Origin: Arthrobacter sp. PM3
GTDB lineage: Bacteria; Actinomycetota; Actinomycetes; Actinomycetales; Micrococcaceae
Length of the DNA: 64,000 nt
NCBI RefSeq assembly: GCF_003352915.1
Contig: NZ_CP022314.1
Location: forward strand, 3,074,850 to 3,138,849
Direction of reading: 5' to 3'
The notes beneath the pieces are model-generated. The model saw only the letters and a program-made list of their open reading frames with translations, did no database searches and was not told the DNA's origin. This document shows, in pieces, positions 8,828 to 18,058 of the stretch (the stretch's first letter is position 1; every line of letters begins with the position of its first letter). The position numbers and the translations under genes are program-made.

Positions 8828-9937
8828 ATGGCCACAAGCTGGGCTCGCACCCGGAGCCTGGACCGGATCCGGCACCTCTGCGCCGGCGCATTGGAAGACC
8901 ATGAACTGCGCCGCGCCGCACTCGACGAGTTGGCCAAAGTAGTGCCGTTCAGCGCCTTTGTGTGGCCGCTGGCAGATCCGGAATCAGCCACCGGCCTCTC
9001 GCCGATGGCCCGGATCCCGTGCCCGGAGGAGCTGCCGGCGCTGATCCGGCTGAAATACCTGACACGGTACGGCCGCTGGACGGCGCTCGCGGGCCCGCCT
9101 TGCCTGGCCGTCAGTTTGCTGGCGGCCACGGAGGGAACGCCGGCGTGCAGCCCCCTGTGGGACGGGATGCTGCGCCGCTACGGTGTGACGGACATTCTAT
9201 CCACGGTGTTTGCCGACAAACATGGCTGCTGGGGCTGGCTGGATCTCTGGCGCGGGGGCGATGAAGGAGTCTTCACCGATGAGGAGACAGCCCACCTTGC
9301 TTTGGCGGCGCCGGTCCTGGCAACGGGGCTCCGCCGGAGCCGGGCGGCACAGTGGCGGCGTGACGCCGCACAGCCGGGGCGCGGGCCACTGCCCCAACAA
9401 GCAGTCCTGACCTTGGACGAAACAATGACGGTAACGGGGCAGACGGCATCGGCCGGCGAATGGGTGGCGCTTCTGCAGCCGGGGCCGGCGCCCTACCAGG
9501 CAGTCCCGGCCGAGGTCTTCAACGTTGCGGCCCAGTTGGCCGCACTGGAAGCCGGGGTGGACGGCCATGAGGCGATGTCGCGTGTGCCGATCGGATCCGG
9601 CGACTGGGCCCTGCTGCGCGCCACCCGGATGGAACGCTCCACGCCGGAGCCCGGCCGGACTGTCTCGGCGGATCCGCTGGCCGTCACCATCCAGGAATGC
9701 CCGGCCGCCGACCGGCTTGAGGTGTTTGCCCGGTGCTTTGCACTGACCCGGCAGCAGCACCGGTTGCTGGGGCTGACCGCCGGCGGCCTCAGCACGGCCG
9801 AACTGGCCGCGGCCCTGCAGATCAGCCCCTACACCGTCCAGGACCTGTTCAAAAGCATCTTTGCCGCGTGCGGTGTCCGCAGCCGGGGCGCGCTCCTGGC
9901 AATGGCCCTGGGCACGTCGCCGCGGCTGCCTGGCTGA
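8828..9937 (+). CDS. LuxR-family (C-terminal HTH) transcriptional regulator
   Basis: A 369-residue protein. The last ~60 residues form a GerE/LuxR helix-turn-helix (LTRQQHRLLGLTAGGLSTAE, followed by a recognition helix in SPYTVQDLFKSIF). The preceding ~300 residues match no receiver or PAS motif that I can identify. There is no cognate kinase next to it. It lies next to the moa genes but is transcribed towards them, so a link to molybdenum metabolism is not implied. Confidence 0.8.
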   Translation: MATSWARTRSLDRIRHLCAGALEDHELRRAALDELAKVVPFSAFVWPLADPESATGLSPMARIPCPEELPALIRLKYLTRYGRWTALAGPPCLAVSLLAATEGTPACSPLWDGMLRRYGVTDILSTVFADKHGCWGWLDLWRGGDEGVFTDEETAHLALAAPVLATGLRRSRAAQWRRDAAQPGRGPLPQQAVLTLDETMTVTGQTASAGEWVALLQPGPAPYQAVPAEVFNVAAQLAALEAGVDGHEAMSRVPIGSGDWALLRATRMERSTPEPGRTVSADPLAVTIQECPAADRLEVFARCFALTRQQHRLLGLTAGGLSTAELAAALQISPYTVQDLFKSIFAACGVRSRGALLAMALGTSPRLPG

Positions 9938-9980
9938 CGAGTCCCGGACAACCCGGTCGTGCCATAACGGCTCCGTGCAA

Positions 9981-10247
9981 CTAGCCGCCGGCGAACGGCG
10001 GCAGCACGTCGACGACGTCGGCGGGCTTGAGCGGCGCGGCGTGGTCGCGCACGGCCACCTCGTTGAGCAGGAAACTGGAGCGGGACAGGATCCGGGCGAG
10101 CGGTGGCGTCCCGGCCGGCGGTTCGGGGCGCTCGACGGCCAGGATCGCCTCCAGCAGCGAGGCGAGAGTGCCGCCGTCGGCCAGGTCGAAGCGTTCCTCA
10201 TCCACGCCGGCGGCGGCGCGCGCGGCAGCGAAGTAGCGTACGTTCAC
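9981..10247 (-). CDS. moaD: Molybdopterin synthase sulfur carrier subunit MoaD
   Basis: An 88-residue ubiquitin-like protein of the MoaD/ThiS family that ends in the Gly-Gly needed for C-terminal adenylation and thiocarboxylation. The N-terminus MNVRYFAAARAAAGV is typical of MoaD. It donates sulfur to precursor Z together with MoaE, which is encoded at the other end of the cluster. It follows moaA by seven nt on the same strand and is probably co-transcribed with it. Confidence 0.88.
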   Translation of the reverse strand: MNVRYFAAARAAAGVDEERFDLADGGTLASLLEAILAVERPEPPAGTPPLARILSRSSFLLNEVAVRDHAAPLKPADVVDVLPPFAGG

Positions 10248-10254
10248 GAAAAAG

Positions 10255-11394
10255 TCAGCCTCCGATGGCGCTCATGCTGCGGTCCGGCTGGACGAAGTCG
10301 GGGGCGTCGAGCCCCACGTGGTCCATGCCATGGGCTTTGGGCTTGATCCACATGGCGTCCTGCCAGCGTTCGGCGAGCTCTTCATCGCTCGCTCCCTCGC
10401 GCAGCAGTCCCAGCAGATCCACTTCCTCGCGCGAGAACAGGCAGCTCATGATCTTGCCCTCGGCGGTGATGCGGGTGCGGCGGCAGTCCGAGCAGAACGG
10501 CTCCGTGACGGAAGCGATGATGCCGACGGTCCCCAGGACCGGGCCGTCTGCAGCGCCGGGGCCGGGGACGCGGGACCGGACCTCGAACCGTTCCGCCGGG
10601 GCGCCGTCGCGGTCCCGCGGGTCGGGCGTGAGCACGTAGTCGGCGGACAGCAGTTCGCGGATCTCGGCCGCGGTGATCATGTTCCGCCGGGTCCAGCCGT
10701 GGTCCGCGTCCAGGGGCATCTGCTCGATAAAGCGCAGCTCGTAGCCGCGGTCCAGGGCCCAGGCGAGCAGGGCCGGGGATTCGGCGTCGTTGATCCCGCG
10801 CATGAGCACGGCGTTGAGCTTCACCGGGCCCAGGCCGGCGGCCCAGGCGGCGTCGACGCCGGCCAGGACCTTGTCCAGGAAGGGGCGTCGGGTCAGCTTC
10901 GCGAACGTCTCCTCATGCAGGGAATCCAGCGAGACATTGATCCTGGACAGGCCGGCGGCCTTCAGCCCGGCGGCCTTCTTATCCAGTCCAACGGCGTTGG
11001 TGGTCATGGAGATGGGCAGCCCGGGGTGGGCCTGGCGCAGGGCTGCGATGATGTCGAGCAGGTCCGCCCGTACCAGCGGTTCGCCGCCGGTGAGCCGGAG
11101 TTCACGTACGCCCAGCATGTCGACGCCGACCCGGACGATCCGCACGATTTCCTCCGCGGACATGACAGCCTGCTTGGCGAGCCACTCCAGGCCCTCGGCC
11201 GGCATGCAGTACGTGCACCGCAGATTGCACTTGTCCGTCAGCGACAGGCGCATGTCCGTGGCGCGCCGGCCGTAACGATCCAGCAGACCGGCGGGCAGGC
11301 CTTCCGGCCGCCCGGACAGTGCCGCCGCCGCAGGAGCGCCCGTTCCGGGGTTGCCTGCCTCGCGCGGCTGGGGCATACCCAGTTGAACTGTCAT
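10255..11394 (-). CDS. moaA: GTP 3',8-cyclase MoaA
   Basis: A 379-residue radical SAM enzyme for the first step of molybdenum-cofactor synthesis (GTP to cyclic dehydro-GTP). The N-terminal [4Fe-4S] motif is C56-x3-C60-x2-C63; the second cluster motif is C301-x2-C304-x13-C318; the protein ends with the essential Gly-Gly. About 45 residues precede the usual N-terminus. A TAGCCT -10 element six nt before the ATG suggests a leaderless transcript. Divergent from the two-component operon. Confidence 0.95.
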   Translation of the reverse strand: MTVQLGMPQPREAGNPGTGAPAAAALSGRPEGLPAGLLDRYGRRATDMRLSLTDKCNLRCTYCMPAEGLEWLAKQAVMSAEEIVRIVRVGVDMLGVRELRLTGGEPLVRADLLDIIAALRQAHPGLPISMTTNAVGLDKKAAGLKAAGLSRINVSLDSLHEETFAKLTRRPFLDKVLAGVDAAWAAGLGPVKLNAVLMRGINDAESPALLAWALDRGYELRFIEQMPLDADHGWTRRNMITAAEIRELLSADYVLTPDPRDRDGAPAERFEVRSRVPGPGAADGPVLGTVGIIASVTEPFCSDCRRTRITAEGKIMSCLFSREEVDLLGLLREGASDEELAERWQDAMWIKPKAHGMDHVGLDAPDFVQPDRSMSAIGG

Positions 11395-11400
11395 AGTGTC

Positions 11401-11406
11401 AGGCTA
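11401..11406 (-). promoter_or_regulatory. -10 element of moaA (leaderless)
   Basis: On the minus strand TAGCCT is followed by six nt and the moaA ATG, so the mRNA should begin at the start codon. No Shine-Dalgarno sequence lies in between. Confidence 0.5.
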
Positions 11407-11514
11407 CGCCACGACGCCGCCCACGTCACAGCCGCGTGACGGCCGGGATATTACGTCTTCGGGAAGGAAGCTCTTCAGGGGTCCGGATGCCTGCCCGCGG
11501 CGTGGCCGCGAACC

Positions 11515-11520
11515 TATGCT
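11515..11520 (+). promoter_or_regulatory. -10 element of the response-regulator operon (leaderless)
   Basis: TATGCT ends six nt before the GTG at 11527. The intervening GGAAGC could act as a weak ribosome binding site if transcription starts upstream. The -35 region is poorly conserved. Confidence 0.5.
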
Positions 11521-11526
11521 GGAAGC

Positions 11527-12300
11527 GTGAACACTGCCCAGCCGGCCCCGGACGCGACGGCCTCCCGGCGCATCCTGCTCGTCGAGGACGAGCCGACGAT
11601 CGCCGGGGTAGTCCGTGACTACCTCAGCCAGGCAGGGTTCCAGGTGGTCCTCGCAGCCGACGGGTTCACGGCCCTGCGCCTGGCGTCCGAAAGCCGCCCG
11701 GACCTGGTTCTGCTGGACCGGATGCTGCCGGGCCTCGACGGTGTCGAAGTCTGCCGCCGGCTCCGTGCCGCGCACAGCGTCCCGGTCATCATGCTTACGG
11801 CCCTTGGCACCGAGGACGACCGGATCCTGGGCCTGGAAGCCGGCGCGGACGACTACGTCACCAAGCCCTTTTCGCCTCGCGAATTGGTGCTGCGCGTCCG
11901 CTCGGTCCTGCGCCGGAGCGTTCCTGAGTTCAGTCCGGAGCCCTCCGTTGAAGTGGGCGGCTTCGACCTCAGCCCGGCCGCGCGCACCGTCACCCGCCAC
12001 GGCCGGCCCCTGACGCTGACGGCCCGGGAGTTCGACCTGCTGGCCTTCCTGCTCCGCCGTCCCCGCCAAGTCTTCAGCCGCGAAGAGCTCATGAAAGCCG
12101 TCTGGGGCTGGGACTACGGTGACCTGTCTACCGTGACGGTCCATGTGCGCCGGCTCCGCGAGAAGATCGAAGACGACCCCACCCGGCCCGCCATCCTGAA
12201 AACGGTCTGGGGAGTCGGCTACCGGCTGGACCCCGATGACCACCCCGATGAGGACCCCGAAGTGGGAGAGGCAGGGGAACACCGCCGTGCAGACCTCTGA
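11527..12300 (+). CDS. Two-component response regulator, OmpR/PhoB family
   Basis: A 257-residue regulator. The receiver domain (about 14-128) has the acidic pair E20/D21, phospho-acceptor D64 and K113 in VTKPFS. The C-terminal winged-helix domain (about 145-240) has the expected pattern ending TVWGVGYRL. The last ~20 residues are acidic. The histidine-kinase start lies inside its 3' end, so the pair is coupled. The operon continues into a molybdoenzyme and cofactor genes, so it may regulate them; that is inference from position. Confidence 0.93.
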   Translation: MNTAQPAPDATASRRILLVEDEPTIAGVVRDYLSQAGFQVVLAADGFTALRLASESRPDLVLLDRMLPGLDGVEVCRRLRAAHSVPVIMLTALGTEDDRILGLEAGADDYVTKPFSPRELVLRVRSVLRRSVPEFSPEPSVEVGGFDLSPAARTVTRHGRPLTLTAREFDLLAFLLRRPRQVFSREELMKAVWGWDYGDLSTVTVHVRRLREKIEDDPTRPAILKTVWGVGYRLDPDDHPDEDPEVGEAGEHRRADL

Positions 12301-13540
12301 ACTCCTGACGATCGTCGGCTGGGCCCTGGCATGGGGAGCCGTGATCGGGGCAGCGTCCCTGCTCATCCTCAAACCGCTGCGCCGGGCCTCCTTCGCCGTC
12401 CAGATCTGCGTGGTGGTCCTGGCCGCCGTCGCCGTCTTGATCGCCGGCATGGTCAGCGCCTTCAACGCCATGTTCATCTCGGCACGGGACCTGGAAGTCA
12501 TGTGGTACGTCCTGGCGGTCGCCTCGGCGGTGGCCGTCGCCATCGCCTTGGTGCTCGGCGCCCGGGTGTCGCGGAACGCCCGGGCACTGGTCGAGGCCGC
12601 CCGAAGCATCGGCCGCGGCGAGAACCCGGGGATCCAGTCCCCGGTGATGAGCCATGAGCTTGCCGCCCTTGCGGCCGAGCTCGAGTCCAGCAGCCGGAAG
12701 CTGGAGGAGTCCCGGCAGCGCGAGGCCGCCGCCGAGAACGCCCGCCGCGAACTCGTCAGCTGGATCTCCCATGACCTGCGGACCCCGCTGGCGAGCATGC
12801 GCGCCATGACGGAGGCGCTGGAAGACGGCATGGCCGCGGACGTGCCCGGCTATTACCGCAAGATCATCGCGCAGACCGACCTCATGGCCGGTATGGTCAA
12901 CGACCTCCTGGAGTTATCGAAGATCTCTGCCGGCACCCTCCGGCTCAAGGCCGAGCCGCTGGATCTCTACGATCTCGCCAGCGACGCCATCGCCGACCTC
13001 GCCGCGCTGGCGCAGCAGCATGGGGTGACGCTCGACGGCGGCGGCCGGCGGGAATGCCTGGCCCTCGCCGACGGCCCCTCGATGGGGCGCGCCGTCCGGA
13101 ACGTCGTGCTCAACGCCATCGTCCACAGCCCGCCGGGCTCGCACGTCACAGTGGAGGTCGGCCGGGAGGGGGACCGGGCCGTCGTCGCGGTCACGGACGG
13201 CTGCGGCGGGATCCCGGCCGAGGACCTGCCGCATGTGTTCGAGGCCGGTTGGCAGAAGGACCCTGCCCGGCGGCGCGCGGTCCGGTGGTCCGCCCCGGAC
13301 GGCGGACACGGCGCGCCGGGACCGGCAGAATCGCCGGACACCTTGCCCTACAGCGGGGCCGGCCTGGGCCTGAGCATCGTCGCCGGGATCGTGCGCGCCC
13401 ATGAGGGCGCCGTCACGGTGGAAAATGTCGACGGCGGATGCCGCTTCTCGCTGCTGCTGCCAATTCAGGAACAGCCAGCGCCGGAACTCCCGCGGCCGGA
13501 GCCCGCGGACGGCAAGCTTCTTGCCGGAGACACACCGTGA
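12287..13540 (+). CDS. Membrane sensor histidine kinase
   Basis: A 417-residue kinase. The first ~95 residues contain about three hydrophobic segments with only short loops, so there is no large extracellular sensor. A HAMP-like/coiled linker is followed by the HisKA box SWISHDLRTPLASM with H162, then an HATPase_c domain with N-box (NVVLNAIVHSPPG), DGCGGIP and GAGLGLSI. GTG at 12287 was chosen because AGGGG lies about seven nt upstream and it overlaps the regulator by 14 nt; an upstream ATG would intrude further into that gene. GTGA overlap with the next gene. Confidence 0.9.
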   Translation: MQTSELLTIVGWALAWGAVIGAASLLILKPLRRASFAVQICVVVLAAVAVLIAGMVSAFNAMFISARDLEVMWYVLAVASAVAVAIALVLGARVSRNARALVEAARSIGRGENPGIQSPVMSHELAALAAELESSSRKLEESRQREAAAENARRELVSWISHDLRTPLASMRAMTEALEDGMAADVPGYYRKIIAQTDLMAGMVNDLLELSKISAGTLRLKAEPLDLYDLASDAIADLAALAQQHGVTLDGGGRRECLALADGPSMGRAVRNVVLNAIVHSPPGSHVTVEVGREGDRAVVAVTDGCGGIPAEDLPHVFEAGWQKDPARRRAVRWSAPDGGHGAPGPAESPDTLPYSGAGLGLSIVAGIVRAHEGAVTVENVDGGCRFSLLLPIQEQPAPELPRPEPADGKLLAGDTP

Positions 13541-15198
13541 ACCGCAACCGCACGGGCCCAGACAGGGAAGGGGCCGACATGGAACACGATGCCCGGCAAC
13601 AGCGTCCCACGCAACAGCGCTCCCGTGAGCTCTGGGGCGCCGGAGCCGGCCTCGTTGCCGTGGGGACGGCGGTGGTGCTGGGTGAACTTGCCGCCAGCCT
13701 GGTGAGCCCCACAGTCTCTCCGGTGACGGCGGTCGGCGGGGCAGTGATCGATGCCGTCCCGCCCGGCGTCAAGGAATGGGTCATCTCGGTGTTCGGTACA
13801 GCGGACAAGCTGGCCCTGCTGGGCAGCATGTCGCTGGTGATCGCCGCGCTCGCGGCCCTGTCCGGCGTCCTTGAAGTGCGCCGCCGTTTCGCCGGGGTGG
13901 CCGTCATCGCAGTGTTCGGCGCCGCGGGCCTCGTGGCCGTGCTGGGCCGGGCCGACCTCACGGCCAACGCCGTTCCCGTCCCCGTGCTCGTGGCCCTCGT
14001 GGCAATAGCCCTGCTGCGCTGGCTGATCCGGAACCTGCTGGCGTGGCAGCCGCCCGTGCCGCAGGCCGCTGCGGAGCAGCCTGCCGCGGCCGAGCAGCCG
14101 GCCGGGGCTCCGGCCGGAGACCCGGGACCCGCACGTCGCCGGTTCCTCCTGGCCCTCGGCGGGACCGCGGCGGTGGCCGCCGTCGCCGGGGCGCTCGCGA
14201 CCACGCTCAGGGGAGCGGCCGCCGTCGTCAGTGAAGTGCGCAGCAAGCTGGCCCTCCCTGCCCCCGCGGCTCCCGCGCCGACCATCCCGGCCGGCGCGGA
14301 GATCCGGCTGCCGGGCCTCGGCCCGCTCGTGACCCCGAACAAGGACTTCTACCGGATTGATACCGCCCTGCGCGTACCGGTCGTGGACCCGGAACAATGG
14401 ACGCTGAAAGTCACCGGCCTGGTGGAGCGGGCAGTCGAACTCGACTTCGCCACGCTCCTGGCCAAGCCCCTGACCGAACGCCATGTGACCATCGCCTGCG
14501 TCTCCAACGAGGTAGGCGGGGACCTGATCGGTAACGCCCGCTGGCTGGGCTGGCCGGTCCGCGAACTGCTCGCCATGGCCGGCCCGCAACCCGGGGCGGA
14601 CATGGTGCTGTCCCGCAGCACTGACGGCTGGACGGCGGGGACCCCGCTTGAGGCCCTCACGGACGGCCGGGACGCGCTGCTGGTTGTGGGCATGAACGGG
14701 GAACCGCTCCCGCTGGAGCACGGGTTCCCGGTCCGGATGATCGTGCCCGGGCTGTACGGCTATGTCTCGGCCACTAAATGGCTCACCGAGCTGAAGGTGA
14801 CCCGGTACGCGGACGACGTCGCCTACTGGACGCCCCGCGGGTGGAGCGAGCGCGGCCCGATTAAGACCTCGTCCAGGATCGACGTGCCGCGGGACGGCGG
14901 CAGCGTGGCTGCGGGGAGCGTGGTGTTCGGCGGCGTCGCCTGGGCCCAACATACTGGAATCAGCAAAGTGGAGCTGCGGATAAACCGGGGCGACTGGAAG
15001 CAGGCGGAGCTCGCCCCGGGCATCTCCAAGGACACGTGGTACCAGTGGAAACTGGCCCTGCCGCTCACCGCCGGACAGTACGAGGTCCAGGTCCGCGCCA
15101 CGGCCCTGGACGGCGTTGCTCAAGTGGAAAAGTCCGCACCGGTCGCGCCCAGCGGGGCCACCGGCTATCACACCGTTAGAGTTGACGTGAAATCCTAG
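13537..15198 (+). CDS. Membrane-anchored molybdopterin-dependent oxidoreductase (sulfite oxidase-like)
   Basis: About 553 residues. The N-terminal half has four hydrophobic segments, then a twin-arginine-like RRRFL at 200-204 followed by a fifth. The catalytic part is a sulfite oxidase-type molybdopterin domain (about 270-450) with the presumed Mo-ligand cysteine C321 in IACVSNE, then a Mo-co dimerisation domain to the C-terminus. The likely topology puts the catalytic domain outside the membrane. GTG 13537 overlaps the kinase stop (GTGA) with GGAG upstream; ATG 13579 with AAGGGG is an equally plausible start. Substrate unknown. The cofactor genes follow directly. Confidence 0.85.
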   Translation: MNRNRTGPDREGADMEHDARQQRPTQQRSRELWGAGAGLVAVGTAVVLGELAASLVSPTVSPVTAVGGAVIDAVPPGVKEWVISVFGTADKLALLGSMSLVIAALAALSGVLEVRRRFAGVAVIAVFGAAGLVAVLGRADLTANAVPVPVLVALVAIALLRWLIRNLLAWQPPVPQAAAEQPAAAEQPAGAPAGDPGPARRRFLLALGGTAAVAAVAGALATTLRGAAAVVSEVRSKLALPAPAAPAPTIPAGAEIRLPGLGPLVTPNKDFYRIDTALRVPVVDPEQWTLKVTGLVERAVELDFATLLAKPLTERHVTIACVSNEVGGDLIGNARWLGWPVRELLAMAGPQPGADMVLSRSTDGWTAGTPLEALTDGRDALLVVGMNGEPLPLEHGFPVRMIVPGLYGYVSATKWLTELKVTRYADDVAYWTPRGWSERGPIKTSSRIDVPRDGGSVAAGSVVFGGVAWAQHTGISKVELRINRGDWKQAELAPGISKDTWYQWKLALPLTAGQYEVQVRATALDGVAQVEKSAPVAPSGATGYHTVRVDVKS

Positions 15199-15223
15199 CG
15201 AGCCGAGCAAAGGGCAAGAACGC

Positions 15224-16447
15224 ATGCACCGCACCGAGACAAGGCACGTCAGCGTCGTAGCGCACCGGGACAAGGTCCGGGCCCTGCTGGCCCCGCTCCG
15301 CACCGACGAACGCGTGGAACGGCTCCCGCTGATCGATGCACTGGGCCGCGGACTCGCCGCCGACATCATGGCCCCGCTGGACCTTCCACCCTTTGCCAAC
15401 TCGCAGATGGACGGCTTCGCGATCCGCAGCGGTGACGTGCCCGACGCCGGCGCGGAACTGCGCGTCGTCGCACCTGTACCGGCCGGCGCGGCACCGGCGG
15501 AACTGGCCGCCGGCACGGCTGCGCCGATCATGACCGGAGCCATGATGCCGGCCGGGGCAGACGCCGTCGTCCCGATTGAACAGGCAGTGCCCGACTCGTT
15601 TCCCGCCCCCGGCGAACCCGCCACGGTCCGCCTGCCGGCCACCGCCGCCGGAACCTACGTGCGCGGCGCCGGCAGTGACATCCGCTGCGGCGACCTCGCC
15701 CTCCGGTCCGGGACGTTCCTCGGCCCGGGGCAGCTGGGCCTCCTCGCGGCCCTGGGCTATGCGGATGTGCACGTCCGGCCCCGCCTCCGGGTCCTGCTGG
15801 TCACCACCGGGGACGAAGTGGTGGAACCGGGCAGCCCGCTGGGCCCGGGCAAAATCTTCGACTCCAACGGCACCCTCCTCGCGTCATCGATGGCTCAGGC
15901 CGGGCTCGAGGTCACCCGGGCCGGGATCTCGACGGATCGGCCCGAAGAGCTCGCCGGGCTGCTGCGGCGGCACGCCCCGGCCGTGGACCTGATCGTCACC
16001 ACCGGCGGCGTCAGCAAGGGCGCCTACGAGGTGGTCCGGCAGGCGATGACCGGACACGACGTCGAATTCACCGCCGTGGCGATGCAGCCGGGCGGCCCGC
16101 AGGGAATCGGCAGGTTCGACGGCGTCGCCGTGCTGGGCTTCCCCGGCAACCCGGTGAGCTGCCTGGTGTCCTTTGAAATGTTCCTGCGCCCCGTCCTCAC
16201 GGAGCTTTTCGGCGCCCCGGCACCCCGGCCGGCCGTCCGGGCCCGGCTCGCCGGGCCGCTGACGTCCCCGGCGGCCAAGCACCAGGTCCGGCGCGGCACC
16301 CTGGCTCCGGACGGCACGGTACGGCTGGAAGGCGGCGACGGCTCGCACCTGGTCCACGCCCTGGCCCGGTCCAACGCCCTGGTCCACATCCCCGAGGGAA
16401 CAGCGGCTCTCGCTGCGGGCGATGAAGTGGAAGTATGGATTCTGTGA
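15224..16447 (+). CDS. moeA: Molybdopterin molybdenumtransferase MoeA
   Basis: A 407-residue MoeA that inserts molybdate into adenylylated molybdopterin. Visible family landmarks are [14 protein letters not shown] near residue 50, the central MoCF-binding domain with [11 protein letters not shown], and the C-terminal MoeA domain IV. A moderate AAGGG site precedes the ATG. It lies 25 nt after the molybdoenzyme gene and overlaps moaC, so it is in the same transcription unit. Confidence 0.94.
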   Translation: MHRTETRHVSVVAHRDKVRALLAPLRTDERVERLPLIDALGRGLAADIMAPLDLPPFANSQMDGFAIRSGDVPDAGAELRVVAPVPAGAAPAELAAGTAAPIMTGAMMPAGADAVVPIEQAVPDSFPAPGEPATVRLPATAAGTYVRGAGSDIRCGDLALRSGTFLGPGQLGLLAALGYADVHVRPRLRVLLVTTGDEVVEPGSPLGPGKIFDSNGTLLASSMAQAGLEVTRAGISTDRPEELAGLLRRHAPAVDLIVTTGGVSKGAYEVVRQAMTGHDVEFTAVAMQPGGPQGIGRFDGVAVLGFPGNPVSCLVSFEMFLRPVLTELFGAPAPRPAVRARLAGPLTSPAAKHQVRRGTLAPDGTVRLEGGDGSHLVHALARSNALVHIPEGTAALAAGDEVEVWIL

Positions 16448-16971
16448 ATGCAGCAGATAATCCAGGATCCGACCCCGCCACGGCGGAACACAGTGCAGGG
16501 GACACCGCCCGCCTGACCCACCTCCGCCACGACGGCACGGCCCAGATGGTGGACGTGTCCAACAAGGCCGAATCCACCCGCGAAGCCACGGCCACCGCGA
16601 CCGTCCGCAGCACGGCCGAGGTCCTGGCCCTCCTCGGCGGCGGCGAGCTGCCGAAGGGCGACGCCCTGGCCGTCGCCCGTATCGCCGGGATCATGGCCGC
16701 CAAAAAGACACCGGACCTCATCCCGCTGTGCCACCCGCTGCCGATCGCCAAGGTCACCATCGACTTCGAACTCGACACCGACACCGTGACGGTCTTCGCC
16801 ACCGTCAAGACCCGCGGCGTCACCGGAGTCGAGATGGAGGCGCTGACAGCCGCGTCCGTCGCGGCCCTCAGCGTCTATGACATGATCAAAGCCGTGGACA
16901 AACACGCGGTCCTGACCGACATCAAAGTGCTCGCCAAAAGCGGCGGCAAGAGCGGGGACTGGACGCTATGA
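16435..16971 (+). CDS. moaC: Cyclic pyranopterin monophosphate synthase MoaC
   Basis: A 178-residue MoaC that converts the MoaA product to cyclic pyranopterin monophosphate. Conserved segments include [17 protein letters not shown], the catalytic IPLCHPLPI and the C-terminal [13 protein letters not shown] 16435 overlaps moeA by 13 nt; GTG 16444 in a GTGA overlap is an alternative start that removes three residues. The stop overlaps the next ATG. Confidence 0.95.
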   Translation: MDSVNAADNPGSDPATAEHSAGDTARLTHLRHDGTAQMVDVSNKAESTREATATATVRSTAEVLALLGGGELPKGDALAVARIAGIMAAKKTPDLIPLCHPLPIAKVTIDFELDTDTVTVFATVKTRGVTGVEMEALTAASVAALSVYDMIKAVDKHAVLTDIKVLAKSGGKSGDWTL

Positions 16972-17480
16972 CCCTGCCCGAACCGCACCGCCACGGCGAG
17001 GCCACAGGCCGGAAGGCCGGCGTCGTGATCGCCTCCACCCGCGCGGCGGCCGGCGTTTACGAGGACCTGACGGGACCTGTCATCATCGACTGGCTCACCG
17101 AACACGGGTTTGAGCCGTTTCCTGCCCTCGTCGTCCCGGACGGCGCCCCGGTGGGAGCGGCGCTCCGTGCCCTGCTGAGCCAGCAGCCCGCGGTCATCAT
17201 CACCAGCGGCGGCACCGGCCTGAGCCCTACCGACGCGACCCCGGAAGAGACCCTGCCGCTGCTCGACCGGGAAATTCCGGGCATCATGGAAGGCATCCGG
17301 AACGCCGGGGCGGCCAAGACGCCCATGGCGATGCTCAGCCGCGGCCACGCGGGCGCGTCCGGCCGGACGTTCATCGTGAACCTTCCCGGCTCACCGAAGG
17401 GCGTCATGGACGGCCTGGGCGTGCTGGATCCCATCCTCGGACATCTTTGCGACCAGCTGGAGGGCAGTCATGGGCACTGA
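16968..17480 (+). CDS. Molybdenum cofactor biosynthesis protein, MogA/MoaB family
   Basis: A 170-residue MoCF-binding protein of the MogA/MoaB family, which adenylylates molybdopterin before MoeA acts. The signature [15 protein letters not shown] is present, followed by the [13 protein letters not shown] segment. ATGA overlap with moaC and an 11-nt overlap with moaE. Whether it is functionally Mog or MoaB cannot be settled from sequence alone, although adjacency to moeA and moaE fits a Mog role. Confidence 0.9.
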   Translation: MTLPEPHRHGEATGRKAGVVIASTRAAAGVYEDLTGPVIIDWLTEHGFEPFPALVVPDGAPVGAALRALLSQQPAVIITSGGTGLSPTDATPEETLPLLDREIPGIMEGIRNAGAAKTPMAMLSRGHAGASGRTFIVNLPGSPKGVMDGLGVLDPILGHLCDQLEGSHGH

Positions 17481-17976
17481 CACAGGCTTTGATATCGTGC
17501 ACGCCGTGCTGAGCGCCGAACCCATCTCGGTGGACCAGGCGATCGCCGCCGTCGAATCGGACACCGCAGGGGCGGTGGTCAGCTTCAGCGGCGTCGTCCG
17601 CAACCACGACGGCGGCAAGCCGGTTACCCGGCTCAGTTACAGCGCCCACCCGACCGCGCACCAGGTGATGGCCGACGTCGTCGCCCGGCTCGTGGCGGAG
17701 CACTCAGCCCCTGCCGCCGGACAGGAATCCGACGGTGTCGGTGGCGAGGGCGGTGCCGGCCGCGCGCAGCAGCCGGTGCGGATCTGGGCCGCCCACAGGA
17801 TCGGCATGCTTGAGATCGGCGACCCTGCCCTGGTCTGCGCCGTCTCGGCGGCCCACCGCGGCCAGGCTTTCGCCGTGTGCGCGGAGCTGGTGGACCGGAT
17901 CAAAGCCGAGGTGCCGATCTGGAAAGAGCAGTTCTTCGCCGACGGCACCGTCGAGTGGGTCGGGGCAGGCGAGTAG
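17470..17976 (+). CDS. moaE: Molybdopterin synthase catalytic subunit MoaE
   Basis: A 168-residue large subunit of molybdopterin synthase, partner of MoaD. Family features are GAVVSFSGVVRNHDGG near residue 35 and the active-site region KAEVPIWKEQFFADG with the conserved lysines. A Gly-rich insertion (around residues 78-98) interrupts the middle of the protein and is probably a surface loop. It is the last gene of the cofactor operon. Confidence 0.93.
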   Translation: MGTDTGFDIVHAVLSAEPISVDQAIAAVESDTAGAVVSFSGVVRNHDGGKPVTRLSYSAHPTAHQVMADVVARLVAEHSAPAAGQESDGVGGEGGAGRAQQPVRIWAAHRIGMLEIGDPALVCAVSAAHRGQAFAVCAELVDRIKAEVPIWKEQFFADGTVEWVGAGE

Positions 17977-18045
17977 GCGCACCGCGGGGACGCTGACCGG
18001 GGTGTAACCGAACGCCGCGGTTCCGGAAGGCCGCAGCCGCGGCGG

Positions 18046-18051
18046 TAGTGT
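18046..18051 (+). promoter_or_regulatory. -10 element of dapB (leaderless)
   Basis: TAGTGT ends seven nt before the dapB ATG. GAAGG in the gap is too close to the ATG to be an ideal ribosome binding site, so leaderless initiation is favoured. Confidence 0.5.
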
Positions 18052-18058
18052 TGAAGGC

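Noticed and set aside
13465..15642. A 725-codon minus-strand open frame opposite the molybdoenzyme
   Set aside because: It is a GC-bias shadow; the plus strand encodes clear sulfite-oxidase and MoeA domains.
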